Origin: Lichenostomus cassidix
Taxonomy: Eukaryota; Chordata; Aves; Passeriformes; Meliphagidae
DNA length: 64,000 nucleotides
Reading direction: 5' to 3'
NCBI GenBank assembly: GCA_008360975.2
Contig: CM039183.1
Span: forward strand, 78,900,350 to 78,964,349
In this document: in pieces, positions 27,432 to 40,200 of the stretch
Layout: every line of letters begins with the position of its first letter
Position numbering within the stretch: the first letter of the stretch is position 1
Position numbers and translations under genes: made by a program
The notes under the pieces: model-generated
Told to the model about the DNA's origin: nothing
Seen by the model: only the letters and a program-made list of their open reading frames with translations
Database searches by the model: none

Positions 27432-27648
27432 GTAGAATCGTAGAATGGTTTGGGTTGGAAGGGACCTTAGAGATCATCTCGTTCCAACACCCCACCATGA
27501 GCAGGGACACCACCCACTAGACCAGGTTGCTCAAAGCCCCATCCAGCCTGGCCTTGGACACTGCTGAGGATGGGGCATCTCTGGGCAACCTGTGTCAGTG
27601 CCTCACCATCCTTAGAACAGAGAATTTCTTCCTTATATTTAAAAGTTT
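27432..27648 (-). mobile_element. CR1 LINE 3' end (about 217 bp)
   Basis: The best-preserved CR1 copy in the window. It is antisense to the plus strand, with its 3' end at 27432. It opens with 'gtagaatcgtagaatggttt', followed by 'gggttggaagggacctta', 'gagatcatctcgttccaac', 'ctagaccaggttgctcaaag', 'ggatggggcatctctgggca' and 'gagaatttcttccttat'. Similarity stops near 27648, the 5' truncation point. The low divergence compared with the other copies suggests a younger insertion. Confidence 0.95.
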
Positions 27649-30600
27649 AGTTCCATTTTGGAAGAAGAAAAGAATGATTTGGAAATATGGAAGCTTTCGG
27701 GGATCCCAGTTTTGTTATCTGTACAAACTCTTCGATGCAGTAACTGCAGTTTTCTACGGGGTAAATTGCTGTTAGTCTTGGAGTAGCAAAAAGTGTTCAG
27801 GGAGTGAGATTGCATGGTTTCTTCCTATTCTTAACCAATAATTGTTATTGCCATGTCCCATTTATCCCTTGTAGACATGTTATGTAGACATGAATCCTTT
27901 GTGTGACTGATTCTCTGAGAAACATCTTAGATATGTTAAAAATTGCTTTTATTTTTTTTTCCTGCATCCTCTATAGCAGATATATAACTCTCTTAAACAT
28001 GATTTGGGCACAGGATCCAAAATACGTGTTCTAACTCTGTTTTATACTTTGTTCTGAACACTCAGTGATACTTTTATTTTATTTACACTTGCATTCAGTT
28101 CCTTCTGGTTGATCATGCTTCATGAGTTCTTAAGTCACAGCATCAAGTAGAGTGGTGATTGAGGGTCAGCTCTGAAAATCCAAAGTTGTAATTGATGGTA
28201 ATTTTAATCTTCACTTAAGTGACTGTTGAAAGCTGTTGGAGAGAACAAAGAGGAAATGCCTGTCTCAGAAGTTCTTTTCTTGTATGTTTTCCACTGGGTA
28301 TGAGAAGCAAGTTGTATATTTTTAGAAGACAGTTGTGTAACCTGGTAATAATTTTTTTCTTTTGTCTTTGTTTTTGTGCCCTTCTGTGATGGCATCTACC
28401 CATCTGTTTTGCTATCTTTGTGATCAGCAAAAAATATGTGAAGCAATCTCCTTGGCCGATAAGAATCTGGACATATAATTTCCAGACAGCTAACTTAACT
28501 TTCTGCATTAGTATCCTGCAGTTCCTGTAGAAGGCTAAACAAAACAAAAACCATACAGGAGAAACTGCTGCATGCATGTGACCAAGAACAAATGAGTTTG
28601 GGACAGCAGAAATCCTACAGATATGTAGGTCTCTTTTATTTGATAGATCACCTTCCCTCTAAATGGCTGTTAGACAGTTCACTTAGTGCAGTAAAGAGAA
28701 GAGGTACATCATTTGCTGTCTTCTGATCATATACAAGTATTTGTCTTCTCCCCTTGGGTACGATTTTGGTTCCTGGTTATTTCAAAATGTAAGGCATTTT
28801 TCTGTATGACTTTGGACTTTTCATGGTGACTTTGGAATCAGGATTTGATAACAGTGACAGCACTGTTCAAACAAACTAATATTCAGACAAAATGGGGAAT
28901 GTATCAAAGTTTCAATCTAAGCTAGTTTCAAAATACTATCAAATAGCCTTTTAAGTTAAATTAAGTAAACACTTTGTGCTTTGTTATTCTGGGGGAAAAG
29001 AGTTTTAATTCTGCAACATGTGCAGTGCTTGAGCAAAAAGAGAAAGTTTGGGAACTTTTAGGAGACATATTAGTTAGAGAAGAAGTGGGTAAGTAACACT
29101 GCTTTCAAGTATAGCCTCTGTTTTCCCATTGCATTAGTGTGTTATTAACTCAAAAGATTATTAAAATATTTAATTTCTGTTGATACAAAGAAGCATCTTT
29201 GTTTTACCTACAATGTTGAGACTAATCACAGTATTGTTTTTCCTTCCTTTCATAGGTTGCCTTTTTGAAGATGTGAAGAACAAAGATACCTGTGTTGAAA
29301 ACTGTGGTTAGATTTATTTTCAGCAGAAATGTGTACAGATAACTTCCAACAGTGTGACTTCTAGAAGAAAATCCATTGACAATACAAAAGAAAATGGGTG
29401 TGTGTGTGTGTGGAGAGGGTGTGTATTCTTCGTATCTGAATGGGTTTCAAAACCAAAGGCAGAGCTGACTTTTGTTTCCAGTGCATTCTTAGATGTCATT
29501 GTGAGAGTGACTTACCCGTCACTCCTCTGACATCCAGCTGGGCTGACTATTATGATATCTTCATTGCCAGAAGGAAATTCCATGTGTATCTTCTGCTACT
29601 TTTACCAGTGTCTAATAGCAATGTATATGTCCTTAGGAAAGTTCACAATAGGTAGCAAATATTTTAAAATATCATGGATACTAATGTGAGTTTTTTACTT
29701 TCTTCTGGTGAAGTTAGAGGTCCAACTTTAAAACATAAAATCTGGTTTTTGTAAAACTTACATGTTTATCATGTATATTGTTTCTGCATTAGGGTTTACC
29801 TCTCTGCTTGAGAGTGAAGGAAGACACTTTCTGCATTCCTACGCCATATGTAGATTTTAAAAAATTGATCATGTTTTGGAGAATCAAGGTTTTATGGTTA
29901 CTTGGAATAATTATTAGTAGTAGTATTTCAAGGAAAGTTAACATGCCCTTTACTTATTAAGTGATCATAATGTAGGAAGTGGTCCTACAAAGTGTTGTAC
30001 ACCTGGGTTTTACACATCCAAAGACAGGTAGCTGAGGCCTCACAGCACACAGTCTGGATATAATTTTTCTGTTACTATTTTAGTTTTTGGTATTGAAGAA
30101 AGAACAAAATTATTCTGACTGTTGTATTCAGGGACTAAATTATCTGGCTCCAAGATATTTTGTCTCTGCACCAATGTTGAGTCATTTTATGAATAAAATA
30201 TTTTTTATAAATTAGTTTACCATTTGTTCTGCCTAATTTCTGTGACAGTTTCAGCTTCCCAGAGTATGACTGAGCAATTTGCAGAAGGAAATCATTCATC
30301 TCACACCAAAATATTCCAGCTTTAAAATTTTTTTCAGCTTCTTTAAGTGACCCCTGTTATTGTTTGGCGCGTATGAAGCAATCTTAAGTCAGAGAATTTT
30401 TATGCTGCTGAAGTTCAATCTCTGTTGTGTCCTGTCTCATTAGATACTGTGGCCATAAAGAGTTAATCTGCCTCTGGTAACATACATGGTTCCAGAGGGA
30501 TGAGTGCAGACATTTCACTGGGAGTGTTCTGGGGGAAAAAAGCCCTTTCAGAGATGAAACACAAATCAGCCGAACCCAGTCTGGTCTCACCTGTAGGAGT

Positions 30601-30746
30601 TAATGGCCCCCATCATGCTACTACAATGTCAGTGCTGCAGCAGGCTCAAGAAGCAAATCCTGAGAGTGCACTCTGAGAGAGAGTGCAGAGAGTGCTCTTA
30701 AACCATTAAATTTCTTTGCAGCTTGTACTCTACCTATGTATGCTTT
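27649..30746. other. Unique non-coding sequence
   Basis: No supported gene. It contains a short TG run (about 29397-29426), a splice-acceptor-like site at 29255 followed by 17 open codons (see findings), and a small cluster of GAGAGTGC words at 30662-30695 just before the plus-strand LTR. Confidence 0.55.
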
Positions 30747-31294
30747 AAGCTTTTCCTGGTTCTTTTTTTACCCTGAGCGTTGGTGAGCTGGGTCTGCCTG
30801 GGATGTGGTTAATATTCTTCATGGCAGCAGTTGTGGTGCTGCGATTTGTGGCTCCAACAGTGACTCCAACATCAGTATTTTGACTGTAGCTGAACTTTCT
30901 CTTATTGCTCACTCTGCACCCACTTTCCCAAGTAAACAAGTTGACGGTGGGCGAGAAGCTAGGAGTGGGGCACAGCAGGGACAGCTGACCTGACTTGGCC
31001 AAGGGGATATCCTGTGCCATACAGCATCAAGCATAGCAGTGTCCTCCAAGTTTGTGGTTGCTCAGGAAATACCTGAGCATTGGTCTGTGTGTGGGAGATG
31101 ATGCCTTACTGCCTTTGCCTCACTCGGTTCCTTTCTTTTTTTTTTTTCCTCTTAATTTATTAAACTTTCAACTCACAGGTTTTCTTGCCTTTTTTAATTC
31201 CTGTTCTCTGCCCCATCATGCTCGTAAAGGAATGAGGGCATGAGTGACTGGCTGGATGGGTGCTTACTTGCTGGCCAGGGTTGAGCCACCACAA
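30747..31294 (+). mobile_element. Avian endogenous retrovirus solo LTR (about 550 bp)
   Basis: An LTR of the same avian superfamily as the element at 4460-5578, in the opposite orientation. Recognition is from memory. Family phrases appear in order: 'gagctgggtctgcctggga' near 30786, 'gacagctgacctgacttggc' near 30980, 'caaggggatatcctgtgcca' near 31000, a polyadenylation signal ATTAAA at 31159-31164, and the terminal 'ccagggttgagccaccacaa'. The last phrase is the reverse complement counterpart of the minus-strand LTR end at 4465-4482, which supports kinship directly from this window. A run of 12 T lies at 31136-31147. No retroviral coding sequence flanks it, so it is a solo LTR. Exact ends and a target duplication could not be fixed. 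Confidence 0.8.
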
Positions 31295-34200
31295 CTGGAA
31301 GTAGAAGTTGTGAAATGCCCAAAAGAAAAAAGAATAAATCTCTCTGTTCCAGCTGCCTTCCCATTTGGCGACATTTTTGTTCCCCGTGTTCCCAATGGCC
31401 ATAGTTGTCTGTCTGTGTCTATACCAGGGGCAGGGAAATTTGACACATTTGATGTCATTTTTCCTTGTTCCTTGATTCTAGCTTTGAGACCTCCACTGAC
31501 ATTTAACTATTGGTATTATTAGAAAATATCAGACCACATATGATAATATATAATTATCTCAGATATGTTTCCATTTGGAAATAGATTTGTTTGTCCACGT
31601 TCAGGAAAAAAAAGATTTTATGCTCTCACAGGTACCAGGCAATATGTTACTCAGAACTCCTGTTTCTGAAGACAACTTTATTGGCTTTTTTTTCTCCCCT
31701 CCTATTTCCTATGTCACCCTTCCTACTGAGCCAGTAGTGGATTTGAGGTGTGACAGCTTCATTTGACACTTTCTTGCAATCTCTCTGATTTATAAAAGCA
31801 AAACTTGGCCTTTGTTATCTTTGCAGTGAACCATGGGCTCTTATAAAAGATGGACTTAGGTTTGGAAAGACTGTTGAGTTCCCCACATGACTTCTTTATT
31901 GACCTTTGCCTATCACTGCTCTTGCCTCCATTTCTCTCTCTGCTGAATAGCATGTTTTGTTGTTTGCTTATTGACATCAGCATTTTGAGAAGTAGTGTAA
32001 GTGCAAAGTACAATTAGTTACTGTGTTACTTGCTTTGCATCCAGAGTTAGTGGTGCATCTAAGTCTAGCCAAAATACCATGTTTGGATACAACCATAACA
32101 GAAAGTTTGTTTAGTTTTGAACTGTGCAGACAGTATCTCCATGAAGATGGAAAAGCAAGCACCAAGATAAGGGGCTGGCCTAGAAGCTGTGCACTTGCAA
32201 GACATTTGGTACTTTTTATCACTTGCCCTCTCTCCCCAGCCTTTTTTATCTCTTTCAGGCTGCATTTTTCACCGGAGAAGCTGTCTTAATTTTTGCTTTC
32301 TGCAGTGCCAAGTACAATGTTAGTTCTGAAGTAACTATAATTAATCAACCATGATGTCAAGAAGTCCCTAACTCACATTAACTGAGATGCCCATCCTTTC
32401 CTAATGCACAGTTACCAAATACTGTATGGCACCAGGAAGATATTAAAAATGTCAGCTTTAATTCTAGTGTGTTACTGGATTATACAGCTGGCTATTGCTG
32501 TGGTGCAGAAAACATGCCTGTCTGTCAGAACAGTACTGTGCTTGCCATTAGCAACAACAGACAACAATATTGTTGCTGTCATTGATGGGTCATGGGGCAA
32601 TTGCATTCGTGTAGGGCTTGCTATGTGTTTTTAAAAAGGGAGACCATTTAACTGGGATAGTAAATTGGCATACCAAACTGAGTCCCTGTGGGGTTATTTT
32701 AATTCCAAAATTAGGGTGGCTTTCTAGCTCAGTTTAAATCACTGCTAGAGTAGGTTAGGATAAACTGAATAATGACAGTAGTAACAAATGTGTTAATCAG
32801 AGAGCTGTACTGGCCTTACCTGTGAGTTGAAGGGCAACTACCTTAGCTCCATCTTACTTTGCTGTGCAGAGAAACTTTTATATATAGGGAACAACTTTAA
32901 TTAAAATTGACAATAGATGATTCTGCTCTCAAACATTCTGTGTTTAAATGCAAATGCTTTCCAGTAATTTTGTTTTGTTTCCTTCATTTTCTTTCCTCCA
33001 GAACATCGCTTTGTGGTTTCAATTTTAGACTTTGTGTCCTATCATTCCTCTCCTTGGCCCACTGTGCTCCATTATAAATGACAGGTAACTTATTTGAGCT
33101 ACTGCTTTAGCTCATCAACCTCATTCTTTTTGGTTTACCTCCATGGGTTTTCTTGCTACTGTTGAATCACTGTCGTAGAGGCACTGTGAAATCTGCAGAT
33201 GGACAAATTATAGAGACATTGAGTAACTGTCTTTTGAAACAGCTTCTGTTTATTCATTCAGAGCAGGCTGAATTGCCTCATAGCAGATGCCATGGAGCAT
33301 TCAGCGACATTCACAGAATAGCAGGAATTTTTCAGATCCACATGCAAATGTAGAAGCAACATTTATGTCTTCTAATACCTCAGTGTGACATTAAAGCATG
33401 ACATTTTTCTTACTGTGGAGGGCAATTGCCGTGTCCAGACTCCACAGTTCTGTGGTTCAGCATGTTTGGCTGGTATTCTCTTAACACAGCAGTAATGCTA
33501 TTGTCTCAGTGCCCCAGGCTTCATTCCCACCCAGTCACCTTACACATGGATCGTGCAGGTCAGGTCTGTGTTCTTAGTGATAAACACTTTTTCTACCTGC
33601 TTGTATTCAGTGGTGATATAAATGTATATCAACTTACCAGTGTAAATAGAAGAAAACTGTCTACTTCAAAATACAAAACATGTCTAAGTCTATCTTACAT
33701 GCTTTTAACCACTTTGTCAAGACTGCAAAGCATTTTATCATTCTTTCATGGTAACTGGATTTTCTGTAGTGCGGGCAGGAGGGCAGAGCTGCAGATGGGC
33801 TCTACTGTGTGCTTGTGGCAGCACCACCAGCGAGGGGCTTGTGAAACAGACTTTACACCTTCATTACTGGCACCAGGTTATTACAGCCCCAATGGGCTGG
33901 GCATCTTGTCTTTTACTACATGCTTTTCCTCACTTCTAAAACCATGACTGTATCATAAGACTCACGACTTTCCTATCAGCAACAATGTCATTTTCTCAGC
34001 AGTGCAGCTGGGAAAAAAGTCCCTGTGTGGCCATCAGCTGAGTAACACCGATGAAGGGCAGACCATCAAGTATGATAAAGCTGATATAGCTGTCCTGACT
34101 TTAATGGAGCCATTGCCAATTTACATCAGCCAACGATGTTCAGTGTAACAGGAGGGAGAGGAAGTCTCTTGTCTTGCCCCATCAGTCCTGTTTCAAAATA

Positions 34201-37200
34201 CAGAATTGAGTTGGCACATAGATAGAAACAGGGCTGACTATGTCTGAGAAGCATGAGAACACATCTGGACAGACATGGAGTCAGTTCCATCACTGGACCA
34301 TCATAATGGGAGGGCTCTGCACGGCTCACAAGTGTCCTTCCTGCAGAGAAAGGACATTGCCTGTAAAACAAGGAGAGAGAAAAAAGAAATTCTGTCAGCG
34401 CTCTATCAGCTCTGCATGATGGAGGCCTGGATTAACAGACCTATTGAGTATAACCATGATGCAATGGCTCTGCTCTCAACTTCTTTGTCGACCTCGTCAA
34501 AAGTTTCTAGTTTCTATCTGTGACTAATGGGAAGCATGACATGTAACAATCCAATTGTATAGTTTGTGTAGGCTGTTTGCTCAGATTACTTGACTTGTCC
34601 TTTACCAGGCTTTGATTTATGTGGACATAATATGAAAAGGGCAAGAACAGTCCTTTGTTTGAGCTTTGAAAGAAAACTGAGGTATGGGACAATTTACAGC
34701 TTGTGCTTTCTTGCTGAAAGGAGGTTTTGTGAATTTGTTGGAATAAATATTCTCAAACACGTGAAGCAAGATGAAAACGCACTAAATTAAGAGCACCTTT
34801 TAAATTTGTGGCTATTGGGAAGAAGATATGACTTGCTGTTTTAGGTGATTCGCTGTAATTATTACGATCATATTTTGTGGTTGAGATGCACAAAACCAGC
34901 CTGACTGTTGCAGCCTCTTATCTCAGGAGCACAAAGAGCAGTGTCTGTTCCGATCCAGCAAACACAGCTCCAGCACTCAGGCAGTTCTCTGTGTAGGTAA
35001 ACAAGGCGTGAGTGAGCCCCACAGAGGACAGGAAACATCGCGTGGCACAGAGCTCTGTGAGATGCTGAGAGGGAAAATGTATTAACAGCCTGCCTGAAGC
35101 ATACATTTATTCTGTCCTTGAAAGTGCTTTTTAGATTGCAACAGGCATATAAAGAAACATCTTGGTAAGCTGGGGATTTTGGAATTGGCATCATAATTTG
35201 CAAATGAAAATGTATTTCTTAGCCTGTTTTTTTTTTTCAGTGATCACATGAATGCAAAAGAACATCTTGTACAGTAACACAGATTTATTTTGCAAATATT
35301 TCAGTTACCTGTGGATTTATTAGCGTGTGCATTACAGTCTATACCTTCCTCCACTTCTAGATTCTGACACTTGCTTAACAAGAGTCACCATTTACACAAA
35401 AGTATATTAGCTGTCACCAAATTTGGAAAATTTTTCTTTGAAGTAGAAACTAATTGCAATTTGTTGTTACAGTTACCAGGAGACTAGTAAGTAAAAAAAA
35501 AAACCTCACATAGGCTATTTGTTTTTTAGTGCATCATTAGGGAACAATCCTATATTCTCAATGTTAATTTTATTAATGGTTTCATTCCCAAAGATAAACT
35601 TGGCATTCTACCAAATTCTGTGTCTGTGCCCGCTTGAATTAATCTCCCTTGTGTGGGAGTGAGCAGATTGTGCACGAGGTGTGCATCTTAGCAAAGAGAC
35701 ATTCATGCTTTCTTACTTCTTTTGGGAGCACCTCACTTCATGCATTCATGAGTGCTTCTCTTTTTTCTCAAGTCTGCAGGACACTGATGGCTCATAGCAA
35801 ACACCCCAGCTCTTCTTCCCTTCCATTTCCAGCTGTGGAGACCTAAAGAATGCCATTATTCTCTGGCAGAAGAATCCCATTATTTCATAAGTGCACGACC
35901 TCATGCTTTGTGTGTTGATCCTTTCTTTAGTTTTCCTGATCCTCATCTTTATTTATGATGCTTCTGACTGTCACATCAGCAAGTGTTCTTAAAACATTTC
36001 TAGTGGACCATGTCACTGTGCAACAGTCACTACTGGAAATGTTTAATAAGATCAGCTTACAGGCAGAACTACTATCCCCTCAAGCCAGTTACCGCTCTTT
36101 TGGGTTTTCACTGAGGATTTGAACCTTGGAAGTTCATTTCAGACCTCAGCAGGAGTCAGGATCTCAATGCTGTCCTCCTGAGCCATGTGCCAGGACTGAC
36201 CTATCAGGCAGAATCAGCCCTTCAGCTATTATTGAAACTCACTAGGCAATACTTGTTCCTGACCAAACATGTAAGACCAATGCTCTCATGAATGGAGTCC
36301 TCCTGCTGTGGTGGAGGCATGTTGGAGTATTGTATACTCGAGCTATTAGGTCAAAATTGCAGATTATCTCATTCTTATTTAGCACTGGGTTGCTGGTCCT
36401 TTTGGGGTTGTTTTGTTTTATTTTGTTTCATTCCAGAGTGGTTTGTTAATTTTAATGTTTGGTACAAAAAAATTGTGATTCTAATGACAAAATGCTCCTG
36501 AAAAAACACAGTTTTACACTCCATCTCTTCTGCTCTGAGCACCAAACAGAGCCTGATGATAAACTGAGACTAAGGTATAGTAGTGGGAGAAAGATGAGGG
36601 TCATATTCCAGTATTGTTAATGGAAAGTGCTGCTGGTCTGAGCTTGTGTGCTTGATGTTACAGCTTTGATAGCTATGTGGCTATAGACAGGGCCAGAGAG
36701 ATTCAAACTTTTTGTGCCTGAGTGTATAAACTTTCAAAGAGATGTTTGACAGACCTTTGACTGATCTGTGCTTCAGTTTTTCCATATGTAACGTTCTTTA
36801 CATTGTGGGCTAATAATAATGCACTATATTCTGTGCAAGCTTTTTTTAACTGCGAGCTCTCCAGATCCGTCACTCTGCGTGGTGGGAGTTTGTCATCGCT
36901 GCCGTGTTGGAGCAGCTTTGTGCCTTCTGTAACACAGGCAGCACCTCGCAAGTGTGACCCACCCTTTCTCTCTGCAGAAAGGAGGTGCAAAGTGCCTGTT
37001 GGCGTGATATTGTGGGGATGAGCACGGAGAGGTCACCTGCGTGTTTTAAACGTATGACCTTCTTGGTGACTCTGTTAGAAGAGGTGAGTGGCAGAGGTGT
37101 GCCTGGGAGTGGAAGGTGTTTGGGTTTGCCATGGTCTGGAGTTTCTCTGTGAGGTCCCTCCATAAGCAAAGGAGGAAAATTTTTCTCTTGAGGGATGTGT

Positions 37201-40200
37201 GATAGCTATCCTGAGCCCAGGTTTTCAGGTGTCTTGGAGAGAGGGCTTGGGATCATGGACTTGATTCAATGCTCCATGAGACAGCAGCACAGACAGCAGA
37301 TGTTAGGTCACTGACATGTTTTATTAAAGTCTGGTTGGAAGGAACTTTTTTATCTACAAACTATGTTAAAAAACATTTAATAAGCACCACACAATTTTTG
37401 CCCTGTCACTAGTAGTGTTTCTCAGCTGCAGGCTACACTGATCACCCAAAGGCTGGTTGGTCTGTCGCCAGGATGTTCTGCATTGCTCTGCCTATCATCA
37501 CTAACTAGAAATGTTTTGTCTTGCTTAAACCCATTTCAAGTGGCAACCTATGTCAAGCTAGCCTTTTTCAAACATCAGTCTGCTAGCTGTAGTGGCCTGG
37601 CTTTGTGAGGGGAAGGATGGATGAAAGAGCAGTTTCGGCAAATTAGCAATATGGTTTATATATTATATCATGTTTTTTATTACCTTAATGAATGCACAAG
37701 GAATACACAGGAATGCCACATGCACAGCTGCAGAAGGTAAACCAAGCTATTATTAGTTATTAATTTAATATGATTCGTAGCTGTTTCTAAGCAAAGATGA
37801 TACAGTAATGCACAAAGGGACACATGTACATTTACAGTTGGTGTTTTCTGCCTGGAAGTTTTATTCACATAATCTAAGCATGGGTGTGTTTGTTGATGTA
37901 TATGAGAATCTTTTTGATTATTTAGAGGGAAGCATTAAGGAATTCTGAGATTGTCGTGTTTAGACACAGCACCCGAAACAACTTCAGGGACTGGGCTCAC
38001 TATGTCACTTTACAGTATCTTGTGCATCTGATTTCATGAAGAATTCAAGATCAAAGGTCACATTAGAGCAGCCTTGATACTGACATAATTTGGTGATAAT
38101 ATAGCACAATTTTAGCTTCTTTTCCTTGTAATGAAATGGTGTTGCACACATTGCAAAATTATGGTAATTTTATTTTCCTCTAATTCATAAAGAGAATAAT
38201 AGGCAAGCAATAATGCACTGGGGCATTTTATTAGGAAACTGAGGGCCCTATTCACTAGTTTTTCTAGATAGCTTTCCTCCTTCCTCTGTGTTGTTTTTCA
38301 GAATGGCATTGCTTTGGTACCATCTCACTTCTGCAAAAGGCAATTTTGTTAAATGTATCCCCAAATGCACTGATGAAGTTATAACTGTTTGGCAAAGGCT
38401 TGGAGACAGAGATACTGCTGTGAAAAATGAGTCTTGTCAAAATAAAACTGATTTGTGAGAACAAAATGTGGACAACGTGGTCAATGCTGAATTATCTGTT
38501 TCTCTCGCACTTTAAGGTGTATCCACTATCCTGAGGTAGTTTTTATGTATCAGGAGCATCTATATGGACTCTGTCCACCCTTCTTCACTGTCAAATAAGA
38601 TTGGTGTAGAGATTTTTTCCATCTCTCAGCACTATGGCTTTGCCCGGTGTAACTGGATATCCTGGGGCTTCGTGGCTGGCACTCTGGATTTGGACACTTA
38701 GTTCCTCTTTGTGCATCTGTGCCTGTCTATAGCTCTGTCTTTCATCTGTGCTAACAAAATGAGAGAAAATCCCAGTCTAGTCTTGACAGAGATATTATGA
38801 GGAGAAACATGTTAAAGGACTGGGAGTTTTGGGGTAAGCAGTCCCCAGGTAAGGATTTAGTACATGAAATATGGATTTGCTACAGACTGTTTCTAAAAGA
38901 AGGCGTATCTTGTCCCAGAATAAGAGTTGTGTGGCATTTTGGCACATAAGTGGAAAGCTGTTGCTCCCAGTGTCTGCTAGGAGATCATATTATTTCCTTC
39001 CCTTAACTTGTAATGCATTTACTGTGCCTTTGATTTATGTAGGGAGGAACAAGAAGTGAAGCACTTACACAGGGGAGATGGGTAAGGACTTGTATGGGTT
39101 CCTTGTATGCCAGAGCTGTTAAAAGCTAAATCTTCAGATCTGTAACTCATGGCATAGTGTTTCTAAAGAGGGCACCTTAAACTTTGTTTGTATTTATTTA
39201 TTAGTTTCACAACTGTTTTGTTTCTGGGGTGTTTAACAGCAGCTGATATCTTCCTGTGTTTTTCAAGATCCCAGGGTGTTTATTGTAGTTACAACTGTTC
39301 TTTCATTGGGATCCTCAGAGTAGTTGAGCTCCTTCAGCAAACAGAGACTGCAGCTCTATTGTAGCCAATGAGCCAATAGTTCATGCAAGTCTAGGAAATT
39401 CTTCTTTTTGTTAAACTGCAGCAGCACGTTTATACTGTCACAGAGTTTTCATTAATGTAATATCCAGTCTTCCTAAAACATGTGCTACTTGTTTAGTCCT
39501 AATCCATCTGTTTGAAAAACAAAAATTAAAAGGGTTATGCAGCATGTGTGTTGCTTTGATCACAGATTTGGAATTTTCTGTCTCATATAAAAGAGCATGG
39601 ATTAGATGTAAATCCAGTCTAAAAACAGATCTAATATTCACCCTGCAAAAGTGGGGACAGTCCTGACTTTGCAAGGTATTCTGGGAGACTCTTTTTCCAA
39701 GTCAGAAAGCTGCACTTAAGATACCCTGAAAAATTGTCAGGGGTGTCCCCTCTTTTACAGGCAGCTGTTAAGACCTAGGAGAGATGCTATCTATCCTTGT
39801 TGCCACCGATGGAAGCATAAAGAGGTGACTTCTCAAGTATGTGCTATTTTTGTATAATCTGAGTTTCATCATATTATCTAGGCTATCATATTCCTACAGG
39901 TCATTAGGAAGGGTATGTAATGTAGGAAGATTTAACAGTGGTACAGGCAGAGAAATGTTCTGTCCCTCATATAGACAATACCTGACAAAATTTCACGTAT
40001 TTGCTGATGTTGCCTTGCTACTTGGTACCCCACAAGAGAAATAGCAAAGAAATACTCTTCTTACCCTGAAGAGTTAGGCAGGGTCCAACAGCAAATTCTA
40101 CATGAAACAGGGTAGAAAGCTAAAAGCTGAACTCCTCCAGTGAACCCTCATGACTGCCTACATTCTCCCTAAACCCCTGCTATCCAGACTTTTTCCCTTC

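Noticed and set aside
33426..33947. 173-codon plus-strand frame
   Set aside because: It starts on TTG, has a random-looking translation, and one frame of this length is expected by chance in a window of this size and composition.
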